This document shows positions 39,647 through 48,900 of a stretch of DNA of 64,000 nt, piece after piece. The first letter of the stretch is position 1. The number at the start of each line of letters is the position of its first letter. This DNA is from Oscillospiraceae bacterium. GTDB taxonomy: Bacteria; Bacillota; Clostridia; Oscillospirales; Ruminococcaceae. The stretch spans positions 1 to 64,000 of the forward strand of contig JAFWDH010000016.1 in the NCBI GenBank assembly GCA_017513135.1, read 5' to 3'. The notes below the pieces were generated by a model, which was not told the DNA's origin, did no database searches, and was given only the letters and a program-made list of their open reading frames with translations. A program made the translations under genes and the position numbers.

Positions 39647-40165
39647 ATGAATGTGATTTCCGCGCGCAAGGCGCTGAAAGCATATCTCGTCTTTGCGCTC
39701 CTTATCTGTCTGCTCTGCCTGTCAGGCAGATTATTCGGGATAGTCTTCAGACAGTATTTGAGGATCGCCGGAGTTTCGATACTGGCTTTCGGACTGATCG
39801 CTGTTCTATCGATCATGAAGAGGGAAGTGCCGGAGGAAAACAGAAGGGGTAAGATCCTTCTGAACGCAGCGATCATCATTCTGATATTGATGATATCCAC
39901 AGCTGCGTTTCTTCAGATATTTCTTGGGACAGACAGGGAGACCGTCGTAATCAGAGACAACGTGAAAAAGATAGAGGTCGAGCGAAGCTGGATAATGTTT
40001 CTGGAGAGGTCGTATTACGATTACGGAAATGCATTGTGGTACAGGAGATACCCGCATTACACAGAGTATTATGACGACGGAGATCCGGACCAGTATCTGT
40101 ATACGGATATATATGACGAGTGCGGGAATTTCACGGAACGAGTGGAGGATCAGGAGCGAAAATAA
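39647..40165 (+). CDS. Small membrane protein of unknown function
   Basis: 172 residues. Three membrane helices (about 13-32, 38-56 and 72-92) precede a Tyr-rich soluble tail (RSYYDYGNALWYRRYPHYTE...DQYLYTDIYDECG). No family is recognised. It stands alone, divergent from the aldo-keto reductase gene. Confidence 0.6.
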   Translation: MNVISARKALKAYLVFALLICLLCLSGRLFGIVFRQYLRIAGVSILAFGLIAVLSIMKREVPEENRRGKILLNAAIIILILMISTAAFLQIFLGTDRETVVIRDNVKKIEVERSWIMFLERSYYDYGNALWYRRYPHYTEYYDDGDPDQYLYTDIYDECGNFTERVEDQERK

Positions 40166-40193
40166 GTATCAGCGATCATGTTTATAAAAAAAA

Positions 40194-40224
40194 GGCCCTC
40201 TTTGCTGTCAGGCAAAGAGGGTCC
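40194..40224 (+). terminator. Terminator after the 39647 gene
   Basis: The stem CCCTCTTTGC/GCAAAGAGGG (plus outer GG/CC with one bulge) has a 6-base loop. Eight A residues precede it, so it is also a good terminator for the opposite strand. Confidence 0.75.
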
Positions 40225-40234
40225 GTCTTAATAG

Positions 40235-40395
40235 ACCCGTTCACGGGTAACAAGAACAAATAAGGCAAAACAAAGGGCCGCTTTAGCGGCGGCCCGAGGA
40301 TGATATGCGGTTGGCGGTACCATTCGATGCCTCTTGAGAGGCTGCGAGTACCATGCCCTTTTAGGGCTTGTGCATACCACCAGTCAACTGGTGGT
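40235..40395. repeat. Cluster of small hairpins, possible IS200/IS605-derived palindrome element
   Basis: Five short stem-loops follow one another: ACCCGT/ACGGGT (40235-40248), a GGGCCGC-type stem (about 40274-40296), GCCTC/GAGGC (40329-40342), GCCCT/AGGGC (40355-40367) and ACCACCAGT/ACTGGTGGT (40376-40395). Chains of conserved mini-palindromes like this are seen at ends of IS200/IS605 elements and their non-autonomous relatives. No transposase gene is present. It could instead be a structured 3' untranslated RNA of the symporter gene. Confidence 0.4.
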
Positions 40396-40441
40396 TTTGA
40401 TTTCCTGTGATTCAGATATGCCTGATATCTGAATTAAGATA

Positions 40442-41659
40442 TTAGGTCCCGCTGTTCTCTGCCTTGAGGGATGCCGTATCCTTCTCGCAGATCTTGTTCA
40501 CGACGACAGAAGCGAGCGAGTGCATGTAGACGTTGCCGGCAGTGGAGATCATGTCGCGCAGCCTGTCGACGCCGAGAAGAAGAGCGATGCCGTCTACCGG
40601 TACGCCGAGAGAGGTAAGTGTCACGGCAATGGTCAGCGTGCCCGCGGAAGGAACTCCGGCAGTGACGAGGACTGAGGTCACGAGGATGACCAGCATGGCT
40701 TCCGCGAATCCGAACTTAACGCCGTACAGGGAAGCGAGGAACACGGCTCCAGCGGCTTTATAGACGTCAGATCCACCGTTGACTATGACCGTGCCGATGC
40801 TCATTACCATCGTGCTGACTTCCTTGGGGACACCGAGATACTTCTCGGTGTTCTCTATGTTCAGCGGCATGGATGCGGCGCTGGAGCAGGTCGCGATGCC
40901 CATCATGAAGGCTTCCTTGACGCTGGAGAGGAATTTGCCGAAGGGCACCTTAGCCACGAAGGTCGTGAAGATGAATCCCCAGATGCCTATGAAGAGTATG
41001 GTCCCGACCCAGATGCAGAGTACGAACTTCGCCATTGCGCCGAGTATGCCTGCACCGTAGTTGGCGATGGTGTTCCCCATAAGGAAGAACACGCCAACAG
41101 GTGAGAACTTAATGACTATTCCGATGAGCTTGGAAGTTACTTCCGAAGCGGAATCGAAGACGTCCGCGAGGAGCTTTCCTTTCTCGCCGGCCAGCACGAT
41201 GGCGATGCCGAATACTATTGAGAAGAATACTATCGCCAGAGTGTTGTTCGAGGTGAACGCCGTGAAGATGTTGTCCGGGACGATGCTGGTTATGATCTCC
41301 GCGAAGGTCGGCGCCGCTGCCGCCTCGCCGGGAGCAAGTCCCTCGATGCTGACGCCCTTTGTTGGGTCAGCGATAAGGATCGTAGCAACACCCGCGGCTG
41401 AAGAGAAGAAGTTGGTAACCAGCGCGAATACGAGGGTGACCAGACCGATCTTTCCGACCGCCTTCGGACTGCTTATCTTTGTTATGCCTGACGTTACGCA
41501 GAAGAGGATCATGGGGATCATGACCATCTTGAGCGCCCTGGTGAAGAGCGTGCCTATGACACTCAGCTTCTTTGCCACATCGGGAAGGGCGAATCCGAAC
41601 GCCACTCCGAGCAGCAGCGCAATCAGTACCACTGTCGCGAATGAGATCTTCTTTTTCAT
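40442..41659 (-). CDS. Dicarboxylate/amino acid:cation symporter (DAACS family)
   Basis: 405 residues of the GltP/GltT/SstT superfamily, importing acidic or small neutral amino acids with Na+ or H+. Eight membrane helices and the two re-entrant loops are visible: CSSAASMPLNIENTEKYLG (HP1 region), the unwound helix motif NGGSDVYKA where NMDGT is usual, and HP2 VPSAGTLTIAVTL, with GVDRLRDM in helix 8. The start is at 41659. It is the last gene of the leftward acidic-amino-acid operon (43666-40442). Confidence 0.9.
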   Translation of the reverse strand: MKKKISFATVVLIALLLGVAFGFALPDVAKKLSVIGTLFTRALKMVMIPMILFCVTSGITKISSPKAVGKIGLVTLVFALVTNFFSSAAGVATILIADPTKGVSIEGLAPGEAAAAPTFAEIITSIVPDNIFTAFTSNNTLAIVFFSIVFGIAIVLAGEKGKLLADVFDSASEVTSKLIGIVIKFSPVGVFFLMGNTIANYGAGILGAMAKFVLCIWVGTILFIGIWGFIFTTFVAKVPFGKFLSSVKEAFMMGIATCSSAASMPLNIENTEKYLGVPKEVSTMVMSIGTVIVNGGSDVYKAAGAVFLASLYGVKFGFAEAMLVILVTSVLVTAGVPSAGTLTIAVTLTSLGVPVDGIALLLGVDRLRDMISTAGNVYMHSLASVVVNKICEKDTASLKAENSGT

Positions 41660-41702
41660 GTGGATAAAACCTCCGGAATGAGAAGGTACCTGACGGTACC
41701 TG

Positions 41703-42506
41703 TCAGCCTATCTTTACCGGCGATGCCAGTCTCTTAAGCAGCGCCAGAACACTGTATGCCGCAAGTGCGCTTGAGCTGGGGTTGGATGACGGAGCTGCCT
41801 CTATGACGATCTTCGCGCTTCCGAACCTACCGTCCAGGGTGACCGTGTGGCGGTTCCTGCTGAGAGCGGGATTGCTCCTGACTCTGACCCTTGTGAGATC
41901 AGGACCGAGCGTAGCGAGTCCCAGCGCGACGGCGACGTTAACGTTCTTGGGAAACTCCTTGATAGCTTCCGCGGAAGTGCCCTCGAAGACGTCCATAGGT
42001 TCAGTGTCATCAGCGGTCCCTTTGAAAGCGGGGGAGTTGACAAGCGCCCTGGGCGGCTTCTCCATAAGTATCTCCGCGGAGAGGTCTCCGGCTGCCATGC
42101 CGGCTCCCATCAGGTCGAATCCTCCGATAGCGCCGGAAGGGATATTCACGGTCCTTCCGCAGCGTATCGCCGCCTGCTCGACTTCGGAGAAGAACTCCGT
42201 GTCTGCGAAGGCTCCTACAGACAGCGGAAGAAGGTCTGAGCCCGCTTCCAGTATCTTTACCGCGTTCTCTCTGAGGACCTGCGCCGATGCAGCTTCAATG
42301 ATCATCTGCGGCTTCAGCCCCAGCAGCTCATCGATGCCGGCGCAACATCGGGAAGACACCTTCTGCGCCATGCGGGAAGCGGCGTCGGTATCTATGTCGC
42401 ATACCCCGATCACTTCATATCTGTCGCGAAGATCCGTGACTAGGCCGTCCGCGATGATCCCGGCGAGTGTCCCGCACCCGAACAGTCCGAGTGTAGTTCT
42501 GCTCAT
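41703..42506 (-). CDS. nadX: L-aspartate dehydrogenase
   Basis: 267 residues. The Rossmann start TLGLFGCGTLAGIIADGL is followed by the DUF108 core: VNIPSGAIGGFDLMGAG, then FPKNVNVAVALGLATLGPDLTRVRV and AAPSSNPSSSALAAYSVLALL. This is the NadX/AspDH family, which converts aspartate to iminoaspartate/oxaloacetate with NAD(P). No nadA or nadC lies nearby, so a catabolic role with the adjacent transporter and aminotransferase is more likely than NAD synthesis. The start overlaps the aminotransferase stop by four bases. Confidence 0.88.
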   Translation of the reverse strand: MSRTTLGLFGCGTLAGIIADGLVTDLRDRYEVIGVCDIDTDAASRMAQKVSSRCCAGIDELLGLKPQMIIEAASAQVLRENAVKILEAGSDLLPLSVGAFADTEFFSEVEQAAIRCGRTVNIPSGAIGGFDLMGAGMAAGDLSAEILMEKPPRALVNSPAFKGTADDTEPMDVFEGTSAEAIKEFPKNVNVAVALGLATLGPDLTRVRVRSNPALSRNRHTVTLDGRFGSAKIVIEAAPSSNPSSSALAAYSVLALLKRLASPVKIG

Positions 42507-43666
42507 GATCTGCCTCCGACGAATGTATCGTAATACTCTTTGGCTTTATCCAGAGCGATGTCAACATCGCTGCTGTTTGAGAAGCCTCCGAGAGAGAATC
42601 TGATGAATCCGGCGTCCATCTTGCTGATCCATACGTTCCTGTCGATGAACCACTGACGCATGCCCGCAAGATCGGGGACAATGACGGAATTGATGTTGGC
42701 CCTGTATCTGCCGTCCTCAGGAGTAGTTACATGATAGCCAATCTCCCTCAGAGTCCGGTTGATCCTGTCGGAAAGGGGCATTATGTACTGATATATGTTC
42801 TCTATGCCGATCTCTTTCAGAAGCCTTAAACCGGCTCTGAGAGAGTAGATCGCGGCGTAGGTGAGGTTGCTCATCTCGAACTTCCTCGCGTCCTCGGGAT
42901 CCTTGATTATGACCTCTGCGGCCCTGATGTCGGTGCTCATCACATCGCTGGATCCGGTGAAAACGGGATCCACGATCCTGAGGAATTCTGGCCTGAGGTA
43001 CATGAAGCCGACTCCCGGCACTGCAAGAAGGTTCTTGTGGCATCCCGAGACTACGGCGTCAGCCTGCCAGTCCGGTTCGTCGAATGGCACGACGCCCAGG
43101 CTCTGGATCGCGTCGACGACAAGATAAGAACCGTTTCTGTGGCATAGCTCCGCTAGAGCCTTGAGGTCGTGCATGTATCCGTTGGGAGCCTCAACATGGC
43201 TGACCGTCACTATCCGGGTGCGGCTGTCCATAGCCTGCTCATACACGGATACGGGAAGCGCGTCATCGACAGTCTTCACGAACCTGACCTCGACACCTCT
43301 CTTCCTGAGCATGAGCCAGGGAAACACGTTGGATGAGTGCTCGATCTCGGCGACTACAACATTGTCGCCTTCCTTCCAGGGGAATCCCTGGGCGATCATG
43401 TTTAGGCCTTCCACCGTGTTCTTGGTGAACGCTATGTGTTTGGCAGATACTCCGCCGAGGAGCTCAGCCAAAAGCTTACGGGTCTCGTCAGCTGCGGCGT
43501 TCCACTGTTTCTTTCCGTTGAGAACGCCGGAATAATACTCCTCGAAGAACTCCTTTATGCCGTCTTCAGTGACGGTGCAGCCGCCGTTCTGTACAGCGGC
43601 TTCAAGGTAGGTCCTTTTGGAGCAGTTCGGGAACATTTCCCTGAATCTTGCCTGCCAGTTATCCAT
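42503..43666 (-). CDS. Class V aminotransferase (PLP-dependent)
   Basis: 387 residues with the fold of cysteine desulfurase/isopenicillin-epimerase relatives. Visible features: AFTKNTVEGLNMIAQG, EIEHSSNVFPW, YLVVDAIQSLG (PLP-ring Asp and Gln) and SGCHKNLLAVPGVGF with the Schiff-base Lys. There is no clear active-site Cys loop of IscS, so desulfurase activity is unlikely. It is first gene of the operon with aspartate dehydrogenase and the symporter. The substrate is probably an acidic or hydroxy amino acid (inference from context). Confidence 0.87.
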   Translation of the reverse strand: MDNWQARFREMFPNCSKRTYLEAAVQNGGCTVTEDGIKEFFEEYYSGVLNGKKQWNAAADETRKLLAELLGGVSAKHIAFTKNTVEGLNMIAQGFPWKEGDNVVVAEIEHSSNVFPWLMLRKRGVEVRFVKTVDDALPVSVYEQAMDSRTRIVTVSHVEAPNGYMHDLKALAELCHRNGSYLVVDAIQSLGVVPFDEPDWQADAVVSGCHKNLLAVPGVGFMYLRPEFLRIVDPVFTGSSDVMSTDIRAAEVIIKDPEDARKFEMSNLTYAAIYSLRAGLRLLKEIGIENIYQYIMPLSDRINRTLREIGYHVTTPEDGRYRANINSVIVPDLAGMRQWFIDRNVWISKMDAGFIRFSLGGFSNSSDVDIALDKAKEYYDTFVGGRS

Positions 43667-43981
43667 TGGGTATCCTCGCGATCAGCAGAAGTAGGATGCG
43701 TATCTATTGCCTATTATCCTGATAGGTTAATTGTGCATCCAAAACATATATGTGTCAACGATGCGGCTGTTTACAAAACGATATCATCTGCGAATCCGGT
43801 TAACGAAAGATATGAGGATGCTTCAGATGTCACTCGGTAATAGCGACCGCCCTCATTGACGCATGTTCCTATGACCCGATTATAGCAGTAAATATTACAG
43901 TCTTCATCATGCGGTCAGAAAGCGATTGGAAAGAGAAAGCAGCATAAAAATACAGTTATTTTAAGTGTAAAGGAGAAAAGC
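43667..43981. other. Intergenic region holding a long leader of the aminotransferase operon
   Basis: On the minus strand an extended -10 TGCTATAAT (TATAAT at 43879-43884) implies a transcript start near 43872 and a leader of about 205 bases before ATG 43666. A stem of ATGAGG and CCTCAT (43851-43856 with 43812-43817) encloses 33 bases. I match this to no known riboswitch class. No gene is seen. Confidence 0.5.
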
Positions 43982-45418
43982 TTGACAGCATCAAAACGAA
44001 ATGTCAGACCGGAGATACGTGTCCTTACTGACAGGATAAGAAAGATCAGATCAATGGTCAGCTTCACTTATACGTCCATGAACAGACTTGCAAAAGGGTA
44101 TGTCGTATATCAAAGGGAGGATGATGACGAATCTTCCGGTTATGACGCATATCACTTATACTCTGCACCGTCTTTTGGGAGAAAGAGGATAAGACACGGG
44201 AATCCGGTCAAAAGATCTTCCGCGGATACGTCCGGTAAGGACAAAGATCAAAGGTCAGGAAGAAGCCTTAACTCCGTTCTGCCTTCTGAAAATGCACAGA
44301 AACTGAGGCAAAGAAAGTTGTCCCGGAGACGTAAAACAGAGACGGGAGATGCCGCAGTGAGACCTTTTGTAAAACAGGGAACTGCGGAAATTGCAGGAAG
44401 ACTGAGAGACATGGAAGCTTTGAGCAGGCTCTTTACCGGTGCGGCCGGTGCTGTACCGGTCATCTTCACGGTGATAATCTGTATCTCTGCACTGCTCGCG
44501 GCATCTCCGTTCAGGATATTCCTTTACGATGATAGCGGTATCAGACCGCTGGAGAGAGCTGTCCGCGATACGGAGACAGAGTTCCTGGAGGAAATAGGCA
44601 GCGTCAGGGACAGTTCCTCCTGCAGCGTCTATGAGATAAGGGGGCATCAGGCTGACTGGGAGGATGTCCTTTCGGTCTACGCAGTGATGGCTTCTCTTGA
44701 CTCTGACGGCCGATCCGGTCTCACTGAGATGGACGAGAACAGGGAACAGCTGCTCAGAAAAATACATGCCGATATGAACCGTATCGAATGGACGCAGGTG
44801 CAGGATCCGGAAGATCCTGACATCGGAAGGCTCGTCATCAATGTCACTGCTCTGTCCGCAGATGAAGCGGCTGAGATGTACGGATTCAGCGCGGATGAGA
44901 AACAGCTGCTTGATGAGGTAATGTCCTTCGGAGAAGGCTTCTGGGAAAGCCTGACAGGAGGATTTTCTACCGGTATGGGAATAGTACCGACCGCTGTTTC
45001 CAGGAAGAGCCTCGGTATGTTCAGCTGGCCCCTTCCGTCCGACGGATCAATAACATCCGGATTCGGTTACAGGAGCGATCCCTTCACAGGGAATGATTCC
45101 TTCCACGGAGGTACTGACATAGCCGCGGAATCCGGCACGCCCATACTTGCAGCTGCGGACGGCATCGTTACGGTATCGAACGGTTCCGACAGCTGGGGCG
45201 GGGGATACGGCTACCACGTTATGATAGAGCACGAGGGAGGATATATGACTGTATACGGACACTGCTCCTTCGTATGCGTGACGGAGGGTCAGCAGGTGAG
45301 AAAGGGAGAGATGATAGCAGGAGTCGGAACAACAGGAAACAGCACCGGAGACCATCTACATTTTGAGATAAGGGAGAACGGCGTGAAGACGGATCCAATG
45401 CAATGGTTCGGAACCTGA
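43982..45418 (+). CDS. Conjugation-type cell-wall hydrolase with M23 peptidase domain
   Basis: 478 residues. A basic cytoplasmic N-terminus (1-140) precedes one membrane helix (about 160-182). Next is a segment with the DWEDVLSVYAVMAS pattern seen in T4SS-associated CwlT/CD1108-like proteins of Gram-positive elements. The C-terminal M23 zinc peptidase has His375 and Asp379 (FHGGTDI) and HLHFEI (His458, His460), all required ligands present. It would open peptidoglycan for a transfer channel. It starts with TTG at 43982 after AAGGAG. It stands about 22 kb from virB4, separated by metabolic genes. The N-terminal resemblance is by pattern only. Confidence 0.82.
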   Translation: MTASKRNVRPEIRVLTDRIRKIRSMVSFTYTSMNRLAKGYVVYQREDDDESSGYDAYHLYSAPSFGRKRIRHGNPVKRSSADTSGKDKDQRSGRSLNSVLPSENAQKLRQRKLSRRRKTETGDAAVRPFVKQGTAEIAGRLRDMEALSRLFTGAAGAVPVIFTVIICISALLAASPFRIFLYDDSGIRPLERAVRDTETEFLEEIGSVRDSSSCSVYEIRGHQADWEDVLSVYAVMASLDSDGRSGLTEMDENREQLLRKIHADMNRIEWTQVQDPEDPDIGRLVINVTALSADEAAEMYGFSADEKQLLDEVMSFGEGFWESLTGGFSTGMGIVPTAVSRKSLGMFSWPLPSDGSITSGFGYRSDPFTGNDSFHGGTDIAAESGTPILAAADGIVTVSNGSDSWGGGYGYHVMIEHEGGYMTVYGHCSFVCVTEGQQVRKGEMIAGVGTTGNSTGDHLHFEIRENGVKTDPMQWFGT

Positions 45419-45521
45419 AACTTTCATTGCGGCATGAAGCATATGATGCTATAATTCTGTACAGTTCTGCTGCGGTATCCGTGCCGCGGCAGCGGTACAA
45501 AAATGATTCGGGAGGCTTCCT

Positions 45522-45884
45522 ATGATCCTTTACAGAATGTACAAGTATTCAGTCCTCGCAACGCTGTTCTCGGCGTTTTCCTTCACTCTCGCTTTCATAG
45601 GCGTCGTCGGCGCGATCTCGCTGTTTGCAAGCGGCAAGATAGTCGGCGGCATCCTCTGCGCTGTTCTCGGTGTCGCTTGCGGATATGAATACTTCGCCCA
45701 TAAGATCGCTGACAATATCGCCAGAAAGAACGGGAAGAAGAACATCGAGACCAAGGCAAGATACGGCAAGATGTATGTCGAAGAGAATCCCGCTCAGTAT
45801 GAGTACGTAGCTTCCAAGAACGAGGCTTTCGCAAAGAAGTACGTTCTGGACGAGGCTACCGGCAAGGTCGTAAAGAGGAAATAA
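45522..45884 (+). CDS. Small membrane protein of unknown function
   Basis: 120 residues. Two membrane helices (about 10-32 and 36-54) are followed by a basic soluble tail (KIADNIARKNGKKNIETKARYGKMYVEENPAQYEYV). No family recognised. It is preceded by GGGAGG and followed by a terminator, so it is probably a single-gene unit. Confidence 0.65.
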   Translation: MILYRMYKYSVLATLFSAFSFTLAFIGVVGAISLFASGKIVGGILCAVLGVACGYEYFAHKIADNIARKNGKKNIETKARYGKMYVEENPAQYEYVASKNEAFAKKYVLDEATGKVVKRK

Positions 45885-45903
45885 TTCTTAAGAAAAGCTG
45901 CTG

Positions 45904-45945
45904 CAAGTATCAGTTCAGGGTCCTTATCCCTTGGATTGATACTTG
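45904..45945 (+). terminator. Terminator after the small membrane gene
   Basis: The outer stem CAAGTATCA/TGATACTTG with inner pairing CAGGG/CCCTT is followed by TTTTTCT. Confidence 0.8.
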
Positions 45946-45991
45946 TTTTTCTATTAAACTGAAATCAATTAATTGACGGCAGAGGTCAGAA

Positions 45992-48900
45992 ATGAGCGCT
46001 CCCAAGCATTACAAGGCTTTTATAAGCTACAGGCATCTTCCTCTCGACCTGAAGGTGGCAAAAAAGCTTCACAGGACGATAGAGCACTATGTCATCCCGA
46101 GATACCTCCGCAAGGACGGAAACAAGAGGATAGGCTATGTCTTCCGCGACCAGGATGAGCTTCCGATATCGAGCGATCTCTCGGGAAGCATCAGGACCGC
46201 GCTCGATAACTCGGAGTTCCTCATCGTCATTTGCTCGCCGGAGACTTCCAAGTCCGTATGGGTCCTTGAGGAGATAACCTACTTTCTCAAAACTCACGAC
46301 AGGGATCACGTGCTCGCGGTGCTGATCAGCGGGGATCCGCATGAATCCTTTCCCGAGATGCTCAACGAGCCTGTCACCGATGATGACGGAACGGTCAGGA
46401 ATATCGAGCCTCTCGCGGCGAACATAGTCGCGGACAGCGACGCGAAGAGAAACCGCCTGTTCTCCACGGAAGTGCTGAGGATCCTGGCTGCGCTCATCGG
46501 CTGCGCATATGATGAGCTGTACAGGCGCGAACAGCGCTACAGGATAAGGAGGCTGGCAGCGGCATTCACCGCCGTATTCGTGATCGCTGCAAGCTTCATA
46601 GGGCTCCTTCTCAACAGGAACGCCGAGATAAACAACAACTATGAAAAGGCACTCAGGAACCAGTCTGAGTATCTCTCCGCGGAATCCCTGAGGCTCCTGG
46701 AGACTGACGACAGGTTCAGCGCGATGCGTCTCGCTCTGGCCGGGCTTCCATCGGAGAGCGAGCCGGACAGGCCGGTGGTCTCAAAGGCATTCTATGCGCT
46801 GGAAAAGTCTTCGCTGGCTTACTACACGCCATCCAGAAGGGCCATGTATCCGAGCGCGTCTCTTGTGCTTTCCTCACAGATAGACAGCATGACCGTCAGC
46901 GAAAACGGAAAACTGCTGTATGCCGAGACCGAGGACGGGCTTCTGAGCGTATGGGACACAGAAGCGAAGAAGTGTATTTTCAGCCTGCTCCCAAAAGGAA
47001 ATAACTATATCGTATACGGAACCGACAGCGGATACTTCAAGGAATACCGGATCTTAAGATCCAAAGACAGGATCCTTCTGCTTTATTCGAATGCGCTGAT
47101 ATGCGTAGACTCGGCGAGCGGCGGGATAATATGGCGGCTGGAGCTGGATCAGCTGCCGGAGATCACATCCATCGTCTACAGTCTGGACAGCATCCATGTG
47201 TCAGAAAGTGAGGATGAGGTTCTTCTCCGGGCATGGGAGAACTTCTATGTCGTCAGCACGCAGACAGGCGGACTGATCAGGTCATTGCAGGAACTGAAGA
47301 TGTCTGCATACGGCTGCGATCTGATAGAGTTTCAGGGAGATGAGTATATTTTCTCCTCTGACAGCAGCGGGATCACTGTATTTGATTCTGTCACGGGCGG
47401 TACTATATCGCAGTTTCCTTTTGAAAGAGAAACATACGGCAGCCAGCCGTCATTCGTATACTCCGGGGACGGGGTGCTTTACTTCTGCAGTCAGCGGAAG
47501 GAGACGGGGAACTACTCTCTGTCGGATTACATAAAGACCGTATACGCTTTTGACGTGATCTCGGAAAAGTTGCTGTGGAAGTGGGAGACAGCGCCTGAGA
47601 CGGATTACGGCGCGTCTATGACTCTGCTCATTGACTACAACGGAAGAAGGATACTGGCATATGCCTCCGGTAACCTGATAGCCCTCATAGACACGGCTGA
47701 CGGAAGCACGATTGACATGCAGGTGATCGGCTCGGGATTCACCTCAATGATCGATTCTTCCGAGAAGGGAGCTATCCTCGGCTTCACTTACGACGGAGAG
47801 AGCTGGACGTACGGACTCAGAGAGGACGGGATCAGGGATTTCATCATAGTGCCGTATCTCAACACGCAGGTCAGATCCGCTGAGATCGGAAACGGAGGCT
47901 ACTGGGTGCTTCCCCCGTATTCCCAGACTATCATCAGATACGAGTTTCTGGACGGAGATCCCTCCTGGCGGTATTTCGTTTCCGATGAGGAGAAAAAAGA
48001 GATAGACTTCATGGATTACACTCTTTACCTCACGCAGGATGAACGCGCTCCCGTGTTCGGAAAGAGGATGTACGGTAACAGAAGAGCCGTGTGTATCCTA
48101 AGAGGCGAGGATGAGGACAGTTTGAACTGCGTCGCCATTCCGAGAACTCTGGAGGACAGCGAAACGAAAGACATTCTGTTCACCGGCTGTACGGAGGACA
48201 GAGCTTATTACCTTTGGACCGGATACAGCGCATATGAGCTGGCCGGCGTGGATCTGAACAGCGGAGAGACGCAGACAGTATCCTCAGACGTAATCGGCCT
48301 GGACCTGTCATTTTTCTGCGCGGATCAGGACAGCCTTTACGCTCTGCTTAAGGAGTACAGCGGGGAATCGGTCTCATTCTTCGCCGTATCGCTAAGCCCG
48401 GACCTTCAGGTAAAGGAAAAGGTACTCATCTCCGGATCAGGCGACACGGAGATATCAGAGCTTAGCTGCATCGGAAGCGGAAGGCTCATGGCCTATTCTC
48501 CGGAACGCACTTATATCATCGACCTGTCAAGAAAAAAGGTATCTGAGGCGCTGCAGGCGGTGCATGAAGCGGTCAGCGAGATACTGGAACTTGGAAACCA
48601 TCTGCAGCACCGTGTGATCTGGTCCGAAAAACAGAAGTCATATATCTTCGATCCCGATGACATAATGATCAGGATCATACCGGAAGACAAAGGCGAAGCG
48701 ACTCAGATAATGTCTTCCAGCGGAGTTATCGACTGTTTCTTCCTGTCTGCTGATGAGAGATACCTGCTCACACTGGAAGCCGACTCATATCTCAGAAGAT
48801 ATTCGATGAGCGGCGAGATGCTGGGCTCATCATATCTGAGGACGAACATCTCCTCCGGATCCGGAGTGCTTCTTCAGTACATGGATGACGACATGATCTG

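Noticed and set aside
41061..42603. Plus-strand frames of 206 and 273 codons
   Set aside because: They are antisense to the DAACS symporter and aspartate dehydrogenase; low-complexity Ser/Ala/Thr translation typical of shadows.
43667..43981. T-box or known riboswitch in the aminotransferase leader
   Set aside because: The GAGGGCGGTCGC stretch only loosely recalls a T-box sequence. No specifier stem or antiterminator could be drawn, so only an unclassified leader is reported.
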